DNA of 60,000 nt. It comes from Antedon mediterranea (Eukaryota; Echinodermata; Crinoidea; Comatulida; Antedonidae). Each line of letters opens with the position of its first letter. Position 1 is the first letter of the stretch. Below the pieces are notes generated by a model, which made no database searches, had not been told where the DNA came from, and worked only from the letters and a program-made list of their open reading frames with translations. The DNA lies in the NCBI RefSeq assembly GCF_964355755.1, contig NC_092670.1:33717795-33777794 (forward strand). Direction: 5' to 3'. Both the position numbers and the translations under genes were made by a program. This document shows, in pieces, positions 46,965 through 59,554 of the stretch.

Positions 46965-47445
46965 CAAACGAAAACAAAAGCATCAGCAAAATTCAAAAAC
47001 TTAAAACCCAATGCTCTCAGTATCATCATCTGTGTAGAATAAAATACAAACATCTTAGATTAAAGATACAGACAATATGACCTAATAATACAAAAGCATC
47101 AGTAAAATTCGAAAACTTAAAACACAATGCTCTCAGTATCATCATCTGTGTAGAATAAAATACAAACACCTTAGATTAAAGATACAGACAATATGACCTA
47201 ATAATACAAAAGCGTCAGTAAAATTCAAAAACTTAAAACACAATGCTCTCAGTATCATCATCTGTGTAGAATAAAATACAAACATCTTAGATTAAAGATA
47301 CAGACAATATGACCTAATAATACAAAAGCATCAGCAAAATTCAAAAATTTAAACACTATGCTCTCAGTATCATCATCTATGTAGAATAAAATACAAAAAT
47401 CTTTTATAACATATAAAAAAACATATAAAGATACAAACAATTCGA
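46965..47445. repeat. 116-bp tandem repeat, four units
   Basis: TATCATCATCTGTGTAGAAT recurs at 47021, 47137, 47253 and, slightly changed, 47368. The last unit is diverged. Confidence 0.9.
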
Positions 47446-47639
47446 CAAAATAATACAAAAGCATCAGACAAATTCCAAGTATTAAAAACATTTTTTTATA
47501 TTATACGAACATAAAGACAATCATACGTTGTTCTTTCTATCATGACATTATTCCACACGTGATCGATTATTATAGATACTGGATTTCGTTTTATATCATG
47601 CGATAATCGAAAAACGAAAACAAAAACAAATAAAAAATT

Positions 47640-48385
47640 CAATAAATAAAAATTAAATGAATTATTTTAAATTAAATCTCACGGACATCTGTACTTATAT
47701 TGCTAATTTAAAACAAATATATTAATTGGTTTTCTAAAAGGTACTTTTTTATTTGTCCAAGTGTGCATGCTACGAATTATTACTTATTTTACATATAAAA
47801 CATGAATGGTATTCACGAAAATAAATTGATAATTACCACATAAGGTATTAATCTGTTGGAACCAAAAATATAAGCCCTGCCCAGGAAAAAAGGGAAAAAA
47901 AACATTGGAAGTGCAATTTTATGGAGAATAACATACCGTATCCAAAATCTACCAAATCCAGTTAGGGAAGAATTTTAGACGTATTTTTGATTCTCCAGAA
48001 ATTGTCTAAAATGGCATGAAAGTTCATTTGTTAGAAATAAAGATTAAATTGATTATTCAAATTAAATTATCTTCACACGCACATCTGTAATTTATATTGT
48101 TAATTTAAAACGAATATATTATTTGGTTTTCTATGAGGTACTTTTTATTTGTCCTCGTGTGTTACTAATAATTACTTATTTTGCATATTAAAATGAATAT
48201 TTTTTAACAGTATACAATGCGTTATGCTGTATTCACGAAAATAAATTTATAATTAGCATAGTGGACATAAGGTATTCGAGTAGTTGAACCAAGAACATGG
48301 GACCTACTTTACAAAAAAATGAAAGCGCAAATTTTATGGAGAATAACATATCCAAAATCGATCAAAATCCAGAAACCTTTTAGAC
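47640..48385. repeat. ~400-bp tandem duplication
   Basis: 47640-47975 and 48040-48385 share TATTCACGAAAATAAATT, TTTATGGAGAATAACATA and the order of other motifs. No coding content. Confidence 0.75.
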
Positions 48386-48862
48386 GTATTTTTAATTCTC
48401 CAAAAAATGTCGAAAAATGGAAACTAACTAATTTTAAAAAAAACACTAATTTGTAAAAAAAAATGTTTCTCATGTGCCTTTATCTACTTTTAAGTTGAAT
48501 ACAGATTTGGAAAAATGGCCGAAAATCAAATTAAAAAGTAACTTTATCTTTTAAAAAATCGATATAGGTCTATAGCATGGTTGTATATGAAGTAGACGGC
48601 AATTGAATAGGCCTACAATTGATTTTCTACATACTAACAGGAGTTTTCTGAACAAACTATTGCTGTTGTGTAACTTTTTAAATATTGTCAATTGTATTCC
48701 ACAGTATTAGTCAAGGAGAAAAATCTGAAAAGATGCTTAAAAATCAAGTTAGGGTGAGTGGAATTTTAGAGGCAGTCAACATAGCCAGATATCCTAATTA
48801 ATCCGTTCTGATTACTCTAAGCCCAATTGATACTTGATTTTTTTCCTTTTTGTCTGAAATAG

Positions 48863-49361
48863 AAGAAGTCAAAGAGAATGTGAACGACATTAAAAAATGC
48901 ACATGTAAGTAAGTAAATTCTTCTCAAATTAAGTATCTGTCTAAAGCGGGAAAAGGTCTAAGTTACAGATAGAATGGTGATTTGGTCATGGTTGTTCGGG
49001 AGCCCAATTTGTTTATATTTCATCTGTTAAGCACCAAAAATACAATTTATAAAACAAATAAATGGTATCTCATGAAACCATGGAATCAGACCTTTATATT
49101 GTATTGTATTAATTTTTTAGCGTTGCAGTTGGACGGTATACGCTGAATTTTGAACAAACGAAACAAAAATGCATTGACAACGGTGCAAGAACCGCCACTC
49201 CCAATCAGTTAAAAGCAGCACAAGCCCATGTAATGGTTATGACCGATGCCAAGCTGGTTATTTGTCAGACTGCAGTTTTTGATCTGACCTGATCACAATG
49301 CCATGATGGGGATGTGGAGACGGACTTCCTGGCATCACACTTACGATTTTTATTGTTTTAA
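48863..49361 (+). pseudogene. Link-domain pseudogene 1 (partial coiled-coil exon and Link exon)
   Basis: 48863-48904 encodes EVKENVNDIKKCTC, matching the end of the intact gene's coiled-coil exon, with acceptor and GTAAGT donor. 49121-49361 matches the Link exon (GRYTLNFEQTKQKCIDNGA, ATPNQLKAA), but frameshifts and small deletions break it after about 35 residues. The final TATTGTTTTAAG is kept. Confidence 0.82.
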
Positions 49362-49802
49362 GAAACCAAACTAATAGGAACAAAAACCTTAAAATATATT
49401 ATTGATAATTATTCGAAATTACATAACTTTACCGATTAAATACTTGTAAAACCATCGATCATAGTTTGAACAAATTTGCATTTACAGTATTTGGTAACTA
49501 ATACGCATATTAAAATGTTGATGACCTTATGTCAACTGATGAAATTGACCTTATGTCAACTGATGAATTGATATTTTATTCGATCTTTTACATTGATATG
49601 ATTGATTAACAGGATGACCAAATTGTGCTTAAATAAATTTGTTATATACATATACATAATACATTGTTGTAATTGGTCAAGTTTGAACTTCGACCCCTTA
49701 TAACTCGAAAATGCTTCCTTCCATATTCGTAATCTACGGAAAATTCGGGTCTAGAAAAGTTGGATGGAAATTTGTCCCCTTTCGGGTGGTGATTCCAACC
49801 CA

Positions 49803-49835
49803 TCCCCCCCCCCCACCCTCCCCCACCCCCTCCTG
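49803..49835. repeat. C-rich low-complexity tract
   Basis: A run of 13 C plus CCACCCTCCCC-type sequence, unusual in this AT-rich window. The open frames across it are compositional. Confidence 0.85.
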
Positions 49836-49863
49836 CCACCGCACTACTATAAATTATAAGCTG

Positions 49864-50248
49864 TATAGAGTATCACGGTTTGACGTCACAACGATAAAGG
49901 GCGCTTCATGGTTGCTAGCCAACCAAAAAATGCGTTTAACGCTACTATGTTGATAAACTGTATAGATCTGTATTTCTATCAAATTATGTATCTTTAGCTT
50001 GATTTTTTTTTACTTAAACTATAGTTATAGAATAAATAGATTGTTAAAAACAAATAATTAGTGATGTTTTGAAATTTTAATTTGTTTTTATTGAAAATTA
50101 TTAAGTTTTAAAATGACTACTTCAATAAGCCTATTCCAAACCATTCGTGACTCAGGCAGGTTGTACCAAGGTTGAACATATTTTTTGGTTGACTAGCAAC
50201 CACGCAGCACCACCTACCGTCGTGACGTCAACACCGTGATACTCTATA
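49864..50248. mobile_element. MITE with ~65-bp TIRs, TA-type target
   Basis: TATAGAGTATCACGG at the left and CCGTGATACTCTATA at the right begin inverted repeats. These extend through TGACGTCA and GGTTGCTAG and end in CCAACCAAAAAAT. TA on each side fits a Tc1/mariner-type target. It is inserted just upstream of Link pseudogene 2. Confidence 0.78.
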
Positions 50249-50314
50249 ATTATTAATATTCATTGGAAAAGAACAAGTTCTTCATATTGATGGGTATTTT
50301 TTTCATTCTTTTAG

Positions 50315-50555
<241 letters not shown>

Positions 50556-50764
50556 AGAATCCATCAAAACTTTAATAATAATAATAAAACTCTAAAAACA
50601 CAATATAAAAATGATAGGCCTAATTTGATGAATATTTACGTTCTTTAATAAACAGTTATGAAAGATTTACAAGATGTATGTTTACTATTTGACACATGTA
50701 CTGGTTATTGGTTATACAATTATTTTACTAAGCCAAAAACTGGCGTACTGATCTGTTGACAGCG

Positions 50765-50900
50765 CGGGGTGCAAACGTTTTAAAAGACGTCAACCTATCA
50801 CCAAAAAAGTGAAAACAAATGGAAATTAAACTATAAATTCCAGTACATTAGCAACATAAATCTAGTATGTAAAAGTGTAGTTACGTGTCATATGGCTATC
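50765..50900. repeat. Copy of lectin 3' UTR
   Basis: Matches 38425-38560 in the same orientation and stops where a Penelope-like fragment begins. Confidence 0.7.
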
Positions 50901-50904
50901 AAAG

Positions 50905-50985
50905 TTTTGTGCCATAAACAAATTTGCAAAAGATGTCGCCATTTTTGTGCCCATTGCTGAGCCATGAATTTGGAGGTAATAAATA
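50905..50985 (-). mobile_element. Penelope-like RT fragment (small)
   Basis: The minus strand reads IHGSAMGTKMATSFANLFM, the Q/H-G-x-AMGT-x-MA motif of Penelope-like reverse transcriptases. It is homologous to 54655-54715. Confidence 0.7.
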
Positions 50986-51279
50986 AAAATTGTTGTTGGT
51001 TAAAAGCTAATATATATATATATCGTTTAAAATTAATTAATTAAATTTCAGTGTATCACCGGGCAGTTTCAAATTAATGTTCATTGCCTAATGTGTTTAT
51101 ATATATAAAAGTATTTCTTTGGAGATCCCGCCTCGTGAATAAAAATACTGAAAGATGAGGGCGTATCAATTTGATCTCTGGTGCGCGTGCGTACAACTGA
51201 GGACTAGTGCTGTTCCGCCGTACCACGCCGAGAATGTTAAAGAGTCGCAATCCAATCGAGTTTGAACAATACCATGAAA

Positions 51280-51352
51280 GCCCCAGTGGTCTAATGGTTA
51301 GGACATCTGCATATCAAGCAGGCGGCTACTGTATTTGAATATCAATTTCAAG
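51280..51352 (+). pseudogene. tRNA-like sequence (tRNA-Glu-type A box), copy 2
   Basis: GCCCCAGTGGTCTAATGGTT then AGGAC is a good D-arm/A-box match. CTGC ... GCAG can form an anticodon stem around ATATCAA. The B box is decayed. The ~55 bp upstream matches copy 1 (ACGCCGAGA ... TGAACAATACCATGAAAG). Confidence 0.5.
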
Positions 51353-51590
51353 GAATTATACTTTCTGTTATTTTCAGTTACCGTACCACACACACATCTA
51401 TATATTCAATTATACATATACATATTAGTAAAGTATACACTTGAAGGTTCGTATAAAGGTATACATGCATATAAAAACAAATAAACGAATCACATATGTA
51501 TACATATTTATAAATAAAGTGAGAAAAAAACAAACTAACAAAAAATGGCAAAAATCAACTAATAATAGCCTATCAAATGGTATTTCTCTT

Positions 51591-52423
51591 AAGCCCCTTT
51601 CTCACAGAGTTGTGTGCCAGGAATATTGCGGGAATATACCATTACCATGCCGGTATGGTTTTCTTTGAGAACGGGTCGTCTTGGCATCATGCCGGCACCA
51701 TGCCGGCATCGACATGACCTGCTTTAGACCTAGTAATATTCTAGGGATATTCCCCGCAATGCCAGACGGGCATTCTGTGAGAACGTATTGCCGTTATATT
51801 CCGGGGTTCCCCCCGTCGAGGCTTTGACACCTTGCGCAGTCAAGTGTATCACTTTGGCGCCTATTCAATTCAATTAACAATAATAATGTCGAACTGGAGG
51901 GATAATGAGATAAGAGAGCTGCTTAAAATAAGGGGACAAGAAGAAATTTGTAGCATAATCTATATAGGCCGCTAGGCTAGGCCAGCATTAGCTCTTTGTT
52001 TGTTGGTGCCTGACCTTTCGTCGCCTTGTAAATTGTAGGCCTACAGCCTTCTAAGGTGTTTTACAGATTGCCGATGACGGCAAATTAATTGCTATACCTG
52101 TATAATATATGCACAATATACTGTACATAGCATGTATTGCATAAATATGCTATAAAGGAAGATAATAATCTGTAACTTAACATTCGCCGCCATATCATCG
52201 CTAGACAAAAATAATAACAATAAAGGGCGCCCTCAATAATTATTTTGTCAGAGACTTTTTATTGGCCGAATATGCCCGACTCCTTTCTCACAGAAAGCCG
52301 GTATATACCGGTTATATTTCCGGCACGATAGTCCGATGAGAATGGGTATATGCCGATAACGATACCGGCACGACGCCAGCACTGTACCGGTATATTGCAG
52401 GCACATCTGTGAGAAAGGGGCTT
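51591..52423. mobile_element. Non-autonomous TIR element (833 bp), TTA target
   Basis: AAGCCCCTTTCTCACAGA and its complement TCTGTGAGAAAGGGGCTT end the element. TTA can be placed on both sides if the element starts at AGCCCC, as for PIF/Harbinger types. Subterminal CCGGTAT and TGCCGGCA motifs repeat in both orientations. No transposase. Confidence 0.68.
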
Positions 52424-52606
52424 TATAGGTAAAAAAATAATCATATGTAAAAAACATGTGCTTAAACTAAATATGCAGATAAAAGATACTCTTTGAATTT
52501 AATGTTAAAGAATATAAAGAATTACAATTGCGAATATCTTGGTTAAATGTTATTCCATATTTTCGGACCCTGTCCTCTGATAGAAGACCTAGCAAGGTAA
52601 GTAACA

Positions 52607-53473
52607 AACAAGGCCAACAGCCATTAAGTCGCGTGCTACAATGCATAGTGATACCGGACCGACAGACAGACCGACAGACCGACAGACAGACCGACAGACC
52701 GACAGACCGACATACCGACAGACAGACAGACCGACCGACCGACATAGTGATCTATACTGACCGAAATTACTGAACATGTTTAAAAATGTTGAAATGTTTA
52801 AAAACATTTATATTTTTTTAATTTACACATTTACACATTTACACTTTCGACGTGCTCGTATAACGTAATTCCCAGTTGAAAAGTAAGTAAAGAAAACAGA
52901 AATCGGGCAAAAAGAGTGCGCAATAACATTTAACGCGCAGTGCGCGCGCAAAAATATGCGCACTCATGGCAATTTTGTAAACGCTTAAAATTGCCTGAAA
53001 TGTACTCTTATTTCATCGAAATAAAATTTTGAAAATGTTAAGCGCGCGTACGCATGCGTTAAATGCGCTACGCACGTAATTGTATTGCCATATGATGATT
53101 TATGCAGTGAAATATATGAGTACCAAATTTTATTTAATTGTGATTCATGGTTGTGAAGTTATGATTACAAACGTGATTTCGTTAAATCGTGCGTAGACTG
53201 CGTAATTTTTTTATTGCGCACCGTGAAAACATAACCACATTGATTCCTGGCCATAAGGAATATACTGTGAAAAATTTACCTAGCTAGATTAAACTGATAT
53301 CAAGATAAGGTCAGAAAGCGATAAAACGCATAGTGATACCGGACCGACAGACAGACAGACCGACAGACAGACAGACAGACCGACAGACAGACCGACAGAC
53401 AGACCGACAGACAGACAGACCGACCAACCGACCGACATAGTGAACTATAGAGTCGCTTCCACGCGAATAAAAA
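52607..53473 (+). mobile_element. Long (GACC)n hairpin element, copy 7 (867 bp)
   Basis: AACAAGGCCAACAGCCATTA at the start, long GACA/GACC microsatellites near both ends, an interior nearly the same as 29390-29930, and GACATAGTGAACTATAGAGT then CGCTTCCACGCGAATAA at the end. Confidence 0.82.
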
Positions 53474-53475
53474 GT

Positions 53476-54614
53476 GGGTTTTATACAAATTAGATGATCA
53501 ATTTTCATATGAATGAAAACAATATGATTTAATAAAATAATTTGAAAATATGTCAAGAGGTAAGTTATTGTGGAATTTATACATGAACATTGCAATTTGA
53601 AGTTTGTGGATATCAAAAACTTTAAGACTGTTTAATTTATGGAATAATGGAAATGAAGGAGCTAGGTAATCCGAGTGTGTACAAAGACGCATACTTTTTT
53701 TTGGATGTGAAGTGAATGCAGGTGGCAGTTATTAAAATCAGCCCATATAATATAGGAAAATTGAATATGTGGTAAAACAAGATTTTGATAAAGCATAAAT
53801 AGGGTTTCAGTTAGTAGTGTCAATTTTAGTTCGAAAAGGATACCGGTATATTTTGAAACAAGATTGGTGACATACATGTTATTGTCAATAATTATCAACA
53901 TTAAGATAAGTGCGGTTATAATGTTTATTTTTAAATAGCATGTATGTGGTTTTATCCAAGTTGAGAGACAGAATATTAGCTTTTAGCCAGGTTGATACCT
54001 TTGTCATTTCAAAATTTACTGTGCGAATGAGATGTGTAATGTTAGAGTGTGATGCTAATAAATGTGTATCATCAGCGTAAATGATAAATGAAAAGAAGTT
54101 ACTAGAATGTATAATATCATTTAAATATAAAATAAACAAGGGACCCAGAATCGACCCTTGAGGCACACCTTATGCAATTATTCCGATTTCACGATTTCTG
54201 ACCATTGTAAATAACAAATTGTGTTCTGTTTGTAATATAATTCCTCAACCACTCAAAAGCAATCCCACGAACCCCGGAATTTTTAAGTTTTAGTAAAAGT
54301 ATTTCGTGGTCTATCGTGTCGAAAGCCTTCGAGAGGTCCTGGTAAATTCCTAGAGTATGGCATTTTTTGTCTAACTCAGTCACAATTTTATATATTATAG
54401 GCTTCAAGTATCGCCATGTATGAGGAATGTTTAGATCTAAAACCAAATTTGGGAATTGTGTAATAAAGTAAAACAAGAAATAAAATTATATAGTCTTGTG
54501 TGGACAATTTTTTCTAATAGTTTTGAAAAGACGGGAAGAACTAAAATTGGTCTGTAATTACACGAGAGATTTTGATCACCCTTTTTGTAAATTGGGACAA
54601 CTTTAGCGGTTTAT
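53476..54614 (-). mobile_element. CR1/Jockey-like LINE reverse transcriptase, degraded
   Basis: Minus strand: VVPIYKKGDQNLSCNYRPI near 54600, then LGIYQDLSKAFDTIDHEILL, PQGSILGPLFILYLND, the catalytic IYADDTHLLA near 54070, and a C-terminal frame near 53800 (LPHIQFSYIIWADFN). Several frameshifts and no endonuclease. It abuts the Penelope relic at about 54615. Confidence 0.85.
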
Positions 54615-55570
54615 TGGGTTTGGAGGGACAGAAAATTGGACTCAATTTGTCCCATAAACAAATATGCAAAAAGAGGACGCCATTTTTGTGCCCATCGCTG
54701 TTCCATGAATTTAAAGGTAATGGTCATTTCCAAAAAAAAAAAATTAAATTGTTGTTGGTTAAAATCAACATGACCAGTTCTCGTAAATAAGCTTTAGTAG
54801 GCGTTTTACCTGGAATCTGTTTGTAAATTAAAATTCTTGAGGGATATTAGTATACAACGATGAAACATTTAATGTAGCCAGAACAGAATTATTAAGTAAA
54901 TTTTGAATTTGGTTAAATTTGTGGATAAAGTCCGTGTAGAGTAAATCATCCACATATTCAGAAATTTTCTCTTTAGCAGTGCCATTGCCCGAAATAATGG
55001 GTCTACCAGGATTGCCTGCTTTATGGATTTTAGGTAGGAAATAAAATCTGCCTTCAACAGGATTAACCTGTGCAAAATGAGGTCCAATCTTAGGAACGAT
55101 GGAGTGTTTTTTTACCATCACAGAAACAGATTTAGTCACCTTTTATCCGCAATTGCATGGGTGGGATCCGTTGTAAGTTTACGATAATGAAGAGGATTGT
55201 TTAGCTTGTCTTCATAAAATGTGATGTCCATAGCAACAGTGACAGAACCTTTATCAGCGGGTCTAATGGTGATATCATTACGCTGATGCAATTTGGCAAT
55301 GGCCTGCCTCTCTTGTTTTGAGAGATTGTCACGTTTCTGGATTCGGGACGTAGTTTTGTACATCCTCCTCAATAGCCTGAATAAATGCAGGAAGTTCTCT
55401 GTTCAACTTCATAGTTCTAGAGTGAATATCAACTTAAAACTCAGTGAGGATGTTGCGGCAATTGCCAATTTGGATCTCATAGAGTGAAGCATTTTTGTGA
55501 AGGAAAGCGTTCCAACGGGAACGCATGCCATCATCTGCAAATCGAATACCAGATGTGACATAAAATTGAA
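54615..55570 (-). mobile_element. Penelope-like element RT, degraded
   Basis: Minus strand: NREL-x-AFIQAIEEDVQNYV near 55400, SKQERQAIAKLHQRNDITIR then PADKGSVTVAMD (55300-55230), GRFYFLPKIHKAGNPGRPII then SGN (55050), LNVSSLYTNIPQE (54840) and HGTAMGTKMASSF (54700). These are the ordered RT motifs of Penelope-like elements. Frames are broken. The catalytic YxDD part and the GIY-YIG domain are missing, apparently cut off at the LINE junction. Confidence 0.85.
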
Positions 55571-55650
55571 GTTCTTTAGGGGCCGAATGTTTCTGTGTGC
55601 TATGTAATGGAAAGGCTTGATAAGCAATGACATCTCTCTTTGTAGCCACA

Positions 55651-55779
55651 AAGCCGATTTTCCACTTGCGTGAATTGAAAGCTCCAGCTTATACGCATGT
55701 GTAATCAAGTGTCCATCTTCAAAATCCCTCTTTACGCCTTCGATTCGCCCGAACAAATTCGCCTAGTGAAAAATCGGCT
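55651..55779. mobile_element. MITE with CCGATTTTCCAC ends, copy 3
   Basis: AAGCCGATTTTCCACTTGCG and the complementary CGCCTAGTGAAAAATCGGCT. It is the copy-B counterpart of 39168-39297. Confidence 0.72.
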
Positions 55780-56286
55780 TAACAACAAATACAATGCTTT
55801 ATCTGACAAATAGTCTGTTAAAGGTGACCTACATTTATTTTGTTTAAACCTCATTCAGAAACACACACAAAAACTCACATAGTCCATACTTTTTGTTGGT
55901 CTTCGAACAGGTCTCTTTACTTTCTTTCTTTCTTTTTTTTATCCTACATCTCCATTTTTCCAAATAAAAGATGGTTAAATCCAACAATTCCATCGAAAGG
56001 AGTGGCGGCGAATGAATTTGCCAGTTATCAAATTGTACGCAAATAGATTATGAAATTTTAATTTGTACTCTATAGTACCAGGGGAGATGGGGATTATGGA
56101 CGGAGTAATTCAATTCAATATTTTATTTCGAAAATTAAAAGTACGAATACATTTTTATGAAAATAAACTGACTAACAAGTTATTAATACGACGCGCTCTC
56201 ATCTCAAGATGGCACTTGTTATTGAATACATGAGAAAAAAAATCTGTTGACTTATGTGAACAAATGTTTTCCTTACGTTCATACCA

Positions 56287-57426
56287 GGGTGTCACGAAAC
56301 CTAAAACCACGAAAGCTAAGACCCCCCTAAGACCTAAGATCACGAAAGCTAAGACCCAAGACCTAAGATTACAAATAGTTATCTTTCGCACCTGCCTTGT
56401 ATTTTAACTCCCAATTTTTATTCTGAATACCACACCTTAGAATTGGCACTTTAATGAAAAAGAATCACATAAAAAGTAACAAATACAATTTTAAATTGAT
56501 GATTTTACAGACGTTTTTCTCGCACACAAACTGTTTGCGAATTTCGCATGACTAGCCTACAGTACAGTAGGCCTACCCCATGTTCAATGTTTTTGTTTCT
56601 ATGGAACGTCAAAAGAGCAAAAATTATATAGAGGGCTGAAAACTCCGTGGAGTCCATCTACAGTGTGGATGGAACAATGTAAAATTAAAATTGTAATGAT
56701 AATAGTATAATCATGCAAGTACGAAGAAATAAATACTGGCAAATAAATTTTAATTTAAAAATCATGATAATAAGTTTTTTTGTTTCGTTTTCTTTCTGTT
56801 GTTATACTTGTACTATTATTGTTGCTCTTTTGGTGCATCATAGAAACAAAAACATTGAGCATGGGGGGGGGGGAGCTCGAGGAGTTACAGGTAGAGATAT
56901 TATAGTTCACTATAATATCTCTGAACTATAATATCTCTATGAGTATACAAAGAAACATGTCTGTAAATTCATCAATTTAAAAGATTTATTTATTTGTTTT
57001 TATGTGTTTCTCCTTCTGAAAGTACTTATAAATCCTAATTTTAAAGTGTTGTATTCAGGATAAAGTTAGTCAACAAATTTGGAGTCAAAATACAGGAAAG
57101 GCAGGTGCGTAAGAAAAACGTCCTCTGAACCAACACAATGGAGTAAATATATACTAACAAACAACCCGTCAAGTTTGTTTGTTGTAAAGAAAAAAATATA
57201 CATTTACTCAACGGGCGAAAATTATGTGAGTTTATCTATGTTTTGCGGTAGTATTTAATTATATTTATGGTAATAAATGACACCTACTGTGTTTAAAATT
57301 ATGTATGGATAAACAAGTATTGTTTTTAAGCTGTAGTATATCTTAGAATTTGTAAATTGTCTTAGCTTTCGTGAACTTAGGTCATAGGGGGTCTTAGCTT
57401 TCGTGGTCTTAGGTTTCGTGACACCC
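56287..57426. mobile_element. Non-autonomous TIR element with 10-bp TSD (1140 bp)
   Basis: Inverted repeats of about 65 bp start GGGTGTCACGAAACCTAA and contain CCACGAAAGCTAAGACC twice per end. GTTCATACCA is repeated directly at 56277-56286 and 57427-57436. Duplication copy A has the near-empty site TTCATACCACC at about 42489. Long TIRs and a 9-10-bp TSD suggest a Mutator-type element. It contains the G run and palindrome below and no transposase. Confidence 0.82.
56893..56922. repeat. 30-bp near-perfect palindrome
   Basis: AGAGATATTATAG and CTATAATATCTCT flank four bases. A further half copy follows (CTATAATATCTCT at 56926-56938). It is near an 11-base G run, inside the 1140-bp element. Confidence 0.8.
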
Positions 57427-58603
57427 GTTCATACCACCATCAAATCAAATCAAACCAGTGATTCACTTGCCAAATCAATAATGTATAGTCGTCAATGTGT
57501 CAAAGGACCATAACATGCCAGGTCTCCTGAAATGATTTTGATTTACAATGCATTTTAAAGATGTATAAAAATCTAAATCTAAAAATATAAGACAATCCAG
57601 TCTTAGGAATAAGTGAGTAATCTTTACTGACGTATTCATGAATTGACGGAAGTGGTGCCATATTTGTGTTTCAGATATGTAGATGACACTGAAATTCTAT
57701 GCGGAACAACAAGAGATAAAAACAAAAACATATTGTAAACTAAATTTTTATTTTGATAAAGATAGATAAGATATAAAGCTAATAAATCACGCCATGAACA
57801 TCGTGTGTTTCTTACTAAGTAGCCGCGAAACACACGTTATCAAACTATTACGCAGTGGCATACAAACTTACTTTGTATCAGTGTATATAGAGTGATTTCT
57901 TAAATATGTATTGTCCCTCACAAACAAAAAAAAGATTAATAAATCAGATTTTAAATAGGCCATTTTGCAGTTTTCATAAAGTTATTGCCTTCTGTAAAAT
58001 AAAAACCTCTAAAAATGAATAATTATTTCAACTATAGGCCTACAAATGTAAGTATTTTTGTATTTAAATTACATTGTTCATGTATATAATTATTATTATT
58101 ATTATCAAGTTTTTGGTCAAAGTGAATAACTATATATGTGACATTTAAATGGAATATTCAACAAAACATTTGAAAAAAACAATTTTATGGGGACAATATA
58201 TCTTTAATGCATGCTGTTACAAGGGACAGGTTTAAGCTTACCTTTTGTATAGAAATAATCAAATTTTAAACTCGCCGGCCAAGAGAAAATGATGACTTTG
58301 GGCATCCACAAGAAGATGACACGTGTTTTTTTTTTCAGATTTTCTTTCCCGTCATTAACTAGACAAAATGAACCGAACAAATCTACAAACAATCCGAATG
58401 GCTCTAATGTAACAAGTATACCCTTTTAGATAATACACAACTGTATTTTTTTTTTTTCTGATTGACATAATTATTGATATATTATTTTCATTTTATTGTT
58501 AAAACATTTGAACTTATTTTATCACATCCTTTCTGTATTGTATAAAAATTATCTTATCGGGCCTCTAAATGTGATAACTTAAGTCCTTCCCCTTCGCCAA
58601 CAA

Positions 58604-58609
58604 TATAAA
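58604..58609 (+). promoter_or_regulatory. TATA box of second Link gene
   Basis: TATAAA at the same distance from the ATG as in copy A. Confidence 0.6.
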
Positions 58610-58668
58610 TTCACCATTCATTCAACTAAAATTCACTTCAATTCACCAGTTACTTATCGACACTAAAA

Positions 58669-59218
58669 ATGGCACACTCAGCCGTCTTATGCATCTGTCT
58701 GTTGTTTGTTCTTCTTGCTTTTGGACATGGTGAGTTTTTTTTAGCCTACGGTATATTTAGTTTTGAATATGGGCTGGCAAGGCCTATTTTAAAATTAATG
58801 TGCGGTTAGTTAAACGATTTTTAGCGAAAATTGTTACTCCTTTTTACGTGAACCGTTACAATTTCACTAATCCAATAAAGCCTGATTACCCATTTTCATG
58901 TAAAATCGTTACTTCTGGATAACTGAACGTCGAAAGGAAATATAAAAAAAAATGAATAATTGAATTGACTCAATGAACATCAATGTCTAGAGACGGATTT
59001 CTTATACTACTCGGACCTGTCAATCTAAATTTGGACAGAATTTTCTTAATGAAATGTTTCTTTCTCTTCATCGGATGATAATAATTTGCATTATATTTAA
59101 CTCTGTATACTTTTATGTTATAATATTGTTTGTATTATTTTGAAATAATGTTTATCACTTTGTATTGCAGCAAAGACGTTTTCAAGAAGCCGAAGTTCAT
59201 CATCAGAAGAACATAACA
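58669..59218 (+). CDS. Second Link-type gene, exons 1-2 (partial at window end)
   Basis: Exon 1 (58669-58729) encodes MAHSAVLCICLLFVLLAFGH. Exon 2 (59171-59218) encodes AKTFSRSRSSSSEEHN. Both have the same phase-1 splice sites as the intact gene. Differences are few (Ser to Leu in the leader; Leu-to-Ser and Gln-to-Glu in exon 2). The coiled-coil and Link exons would lie beyond the window, so whether the gene is complete cannot be seen. Confidence 0.8.
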
Positions 59219-59554
59219 GTAAGTCAGTCCAAATAAATCTGTCAATTAGTCTTACATTCATCTAAATGATGATGAAACTAAGCATATTGGTTGGTCCTAT
59301 AATTGACCAAGGGCTTCTCTCGTCCAGTCTCCACCTTACCAGAGAGGCATACACCAATATGTCTGAGGCAGATACTAGATGCAGTGGCAACCGTAAGAGT
59401 CAGCAATGCTGATTTCAAATGCCTAATTGAACCCCATCTCCATGTATACGACACCAGATGTTCCCAGAAGGTCTCCAATTCCATTCGGGCCCAACGTTGA
59501 CGTTAACTTCGCTATGTAGAAGATTTATATTCTTATAATATAAATATCACAAAG

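Noticed and set aside
49642-49953. Frames over the C-rich tract (Gly- or Pro-rich)
   Set aside because: Compositional only, from a poly-C low-complexity run.
52467-53616. Long minus-strand frames of VGLSVCLSV-type repeats
   Set aside because: They are translations of GACA/GACC microsatellites at the ends of the hairpin elements, open in several frames at once.
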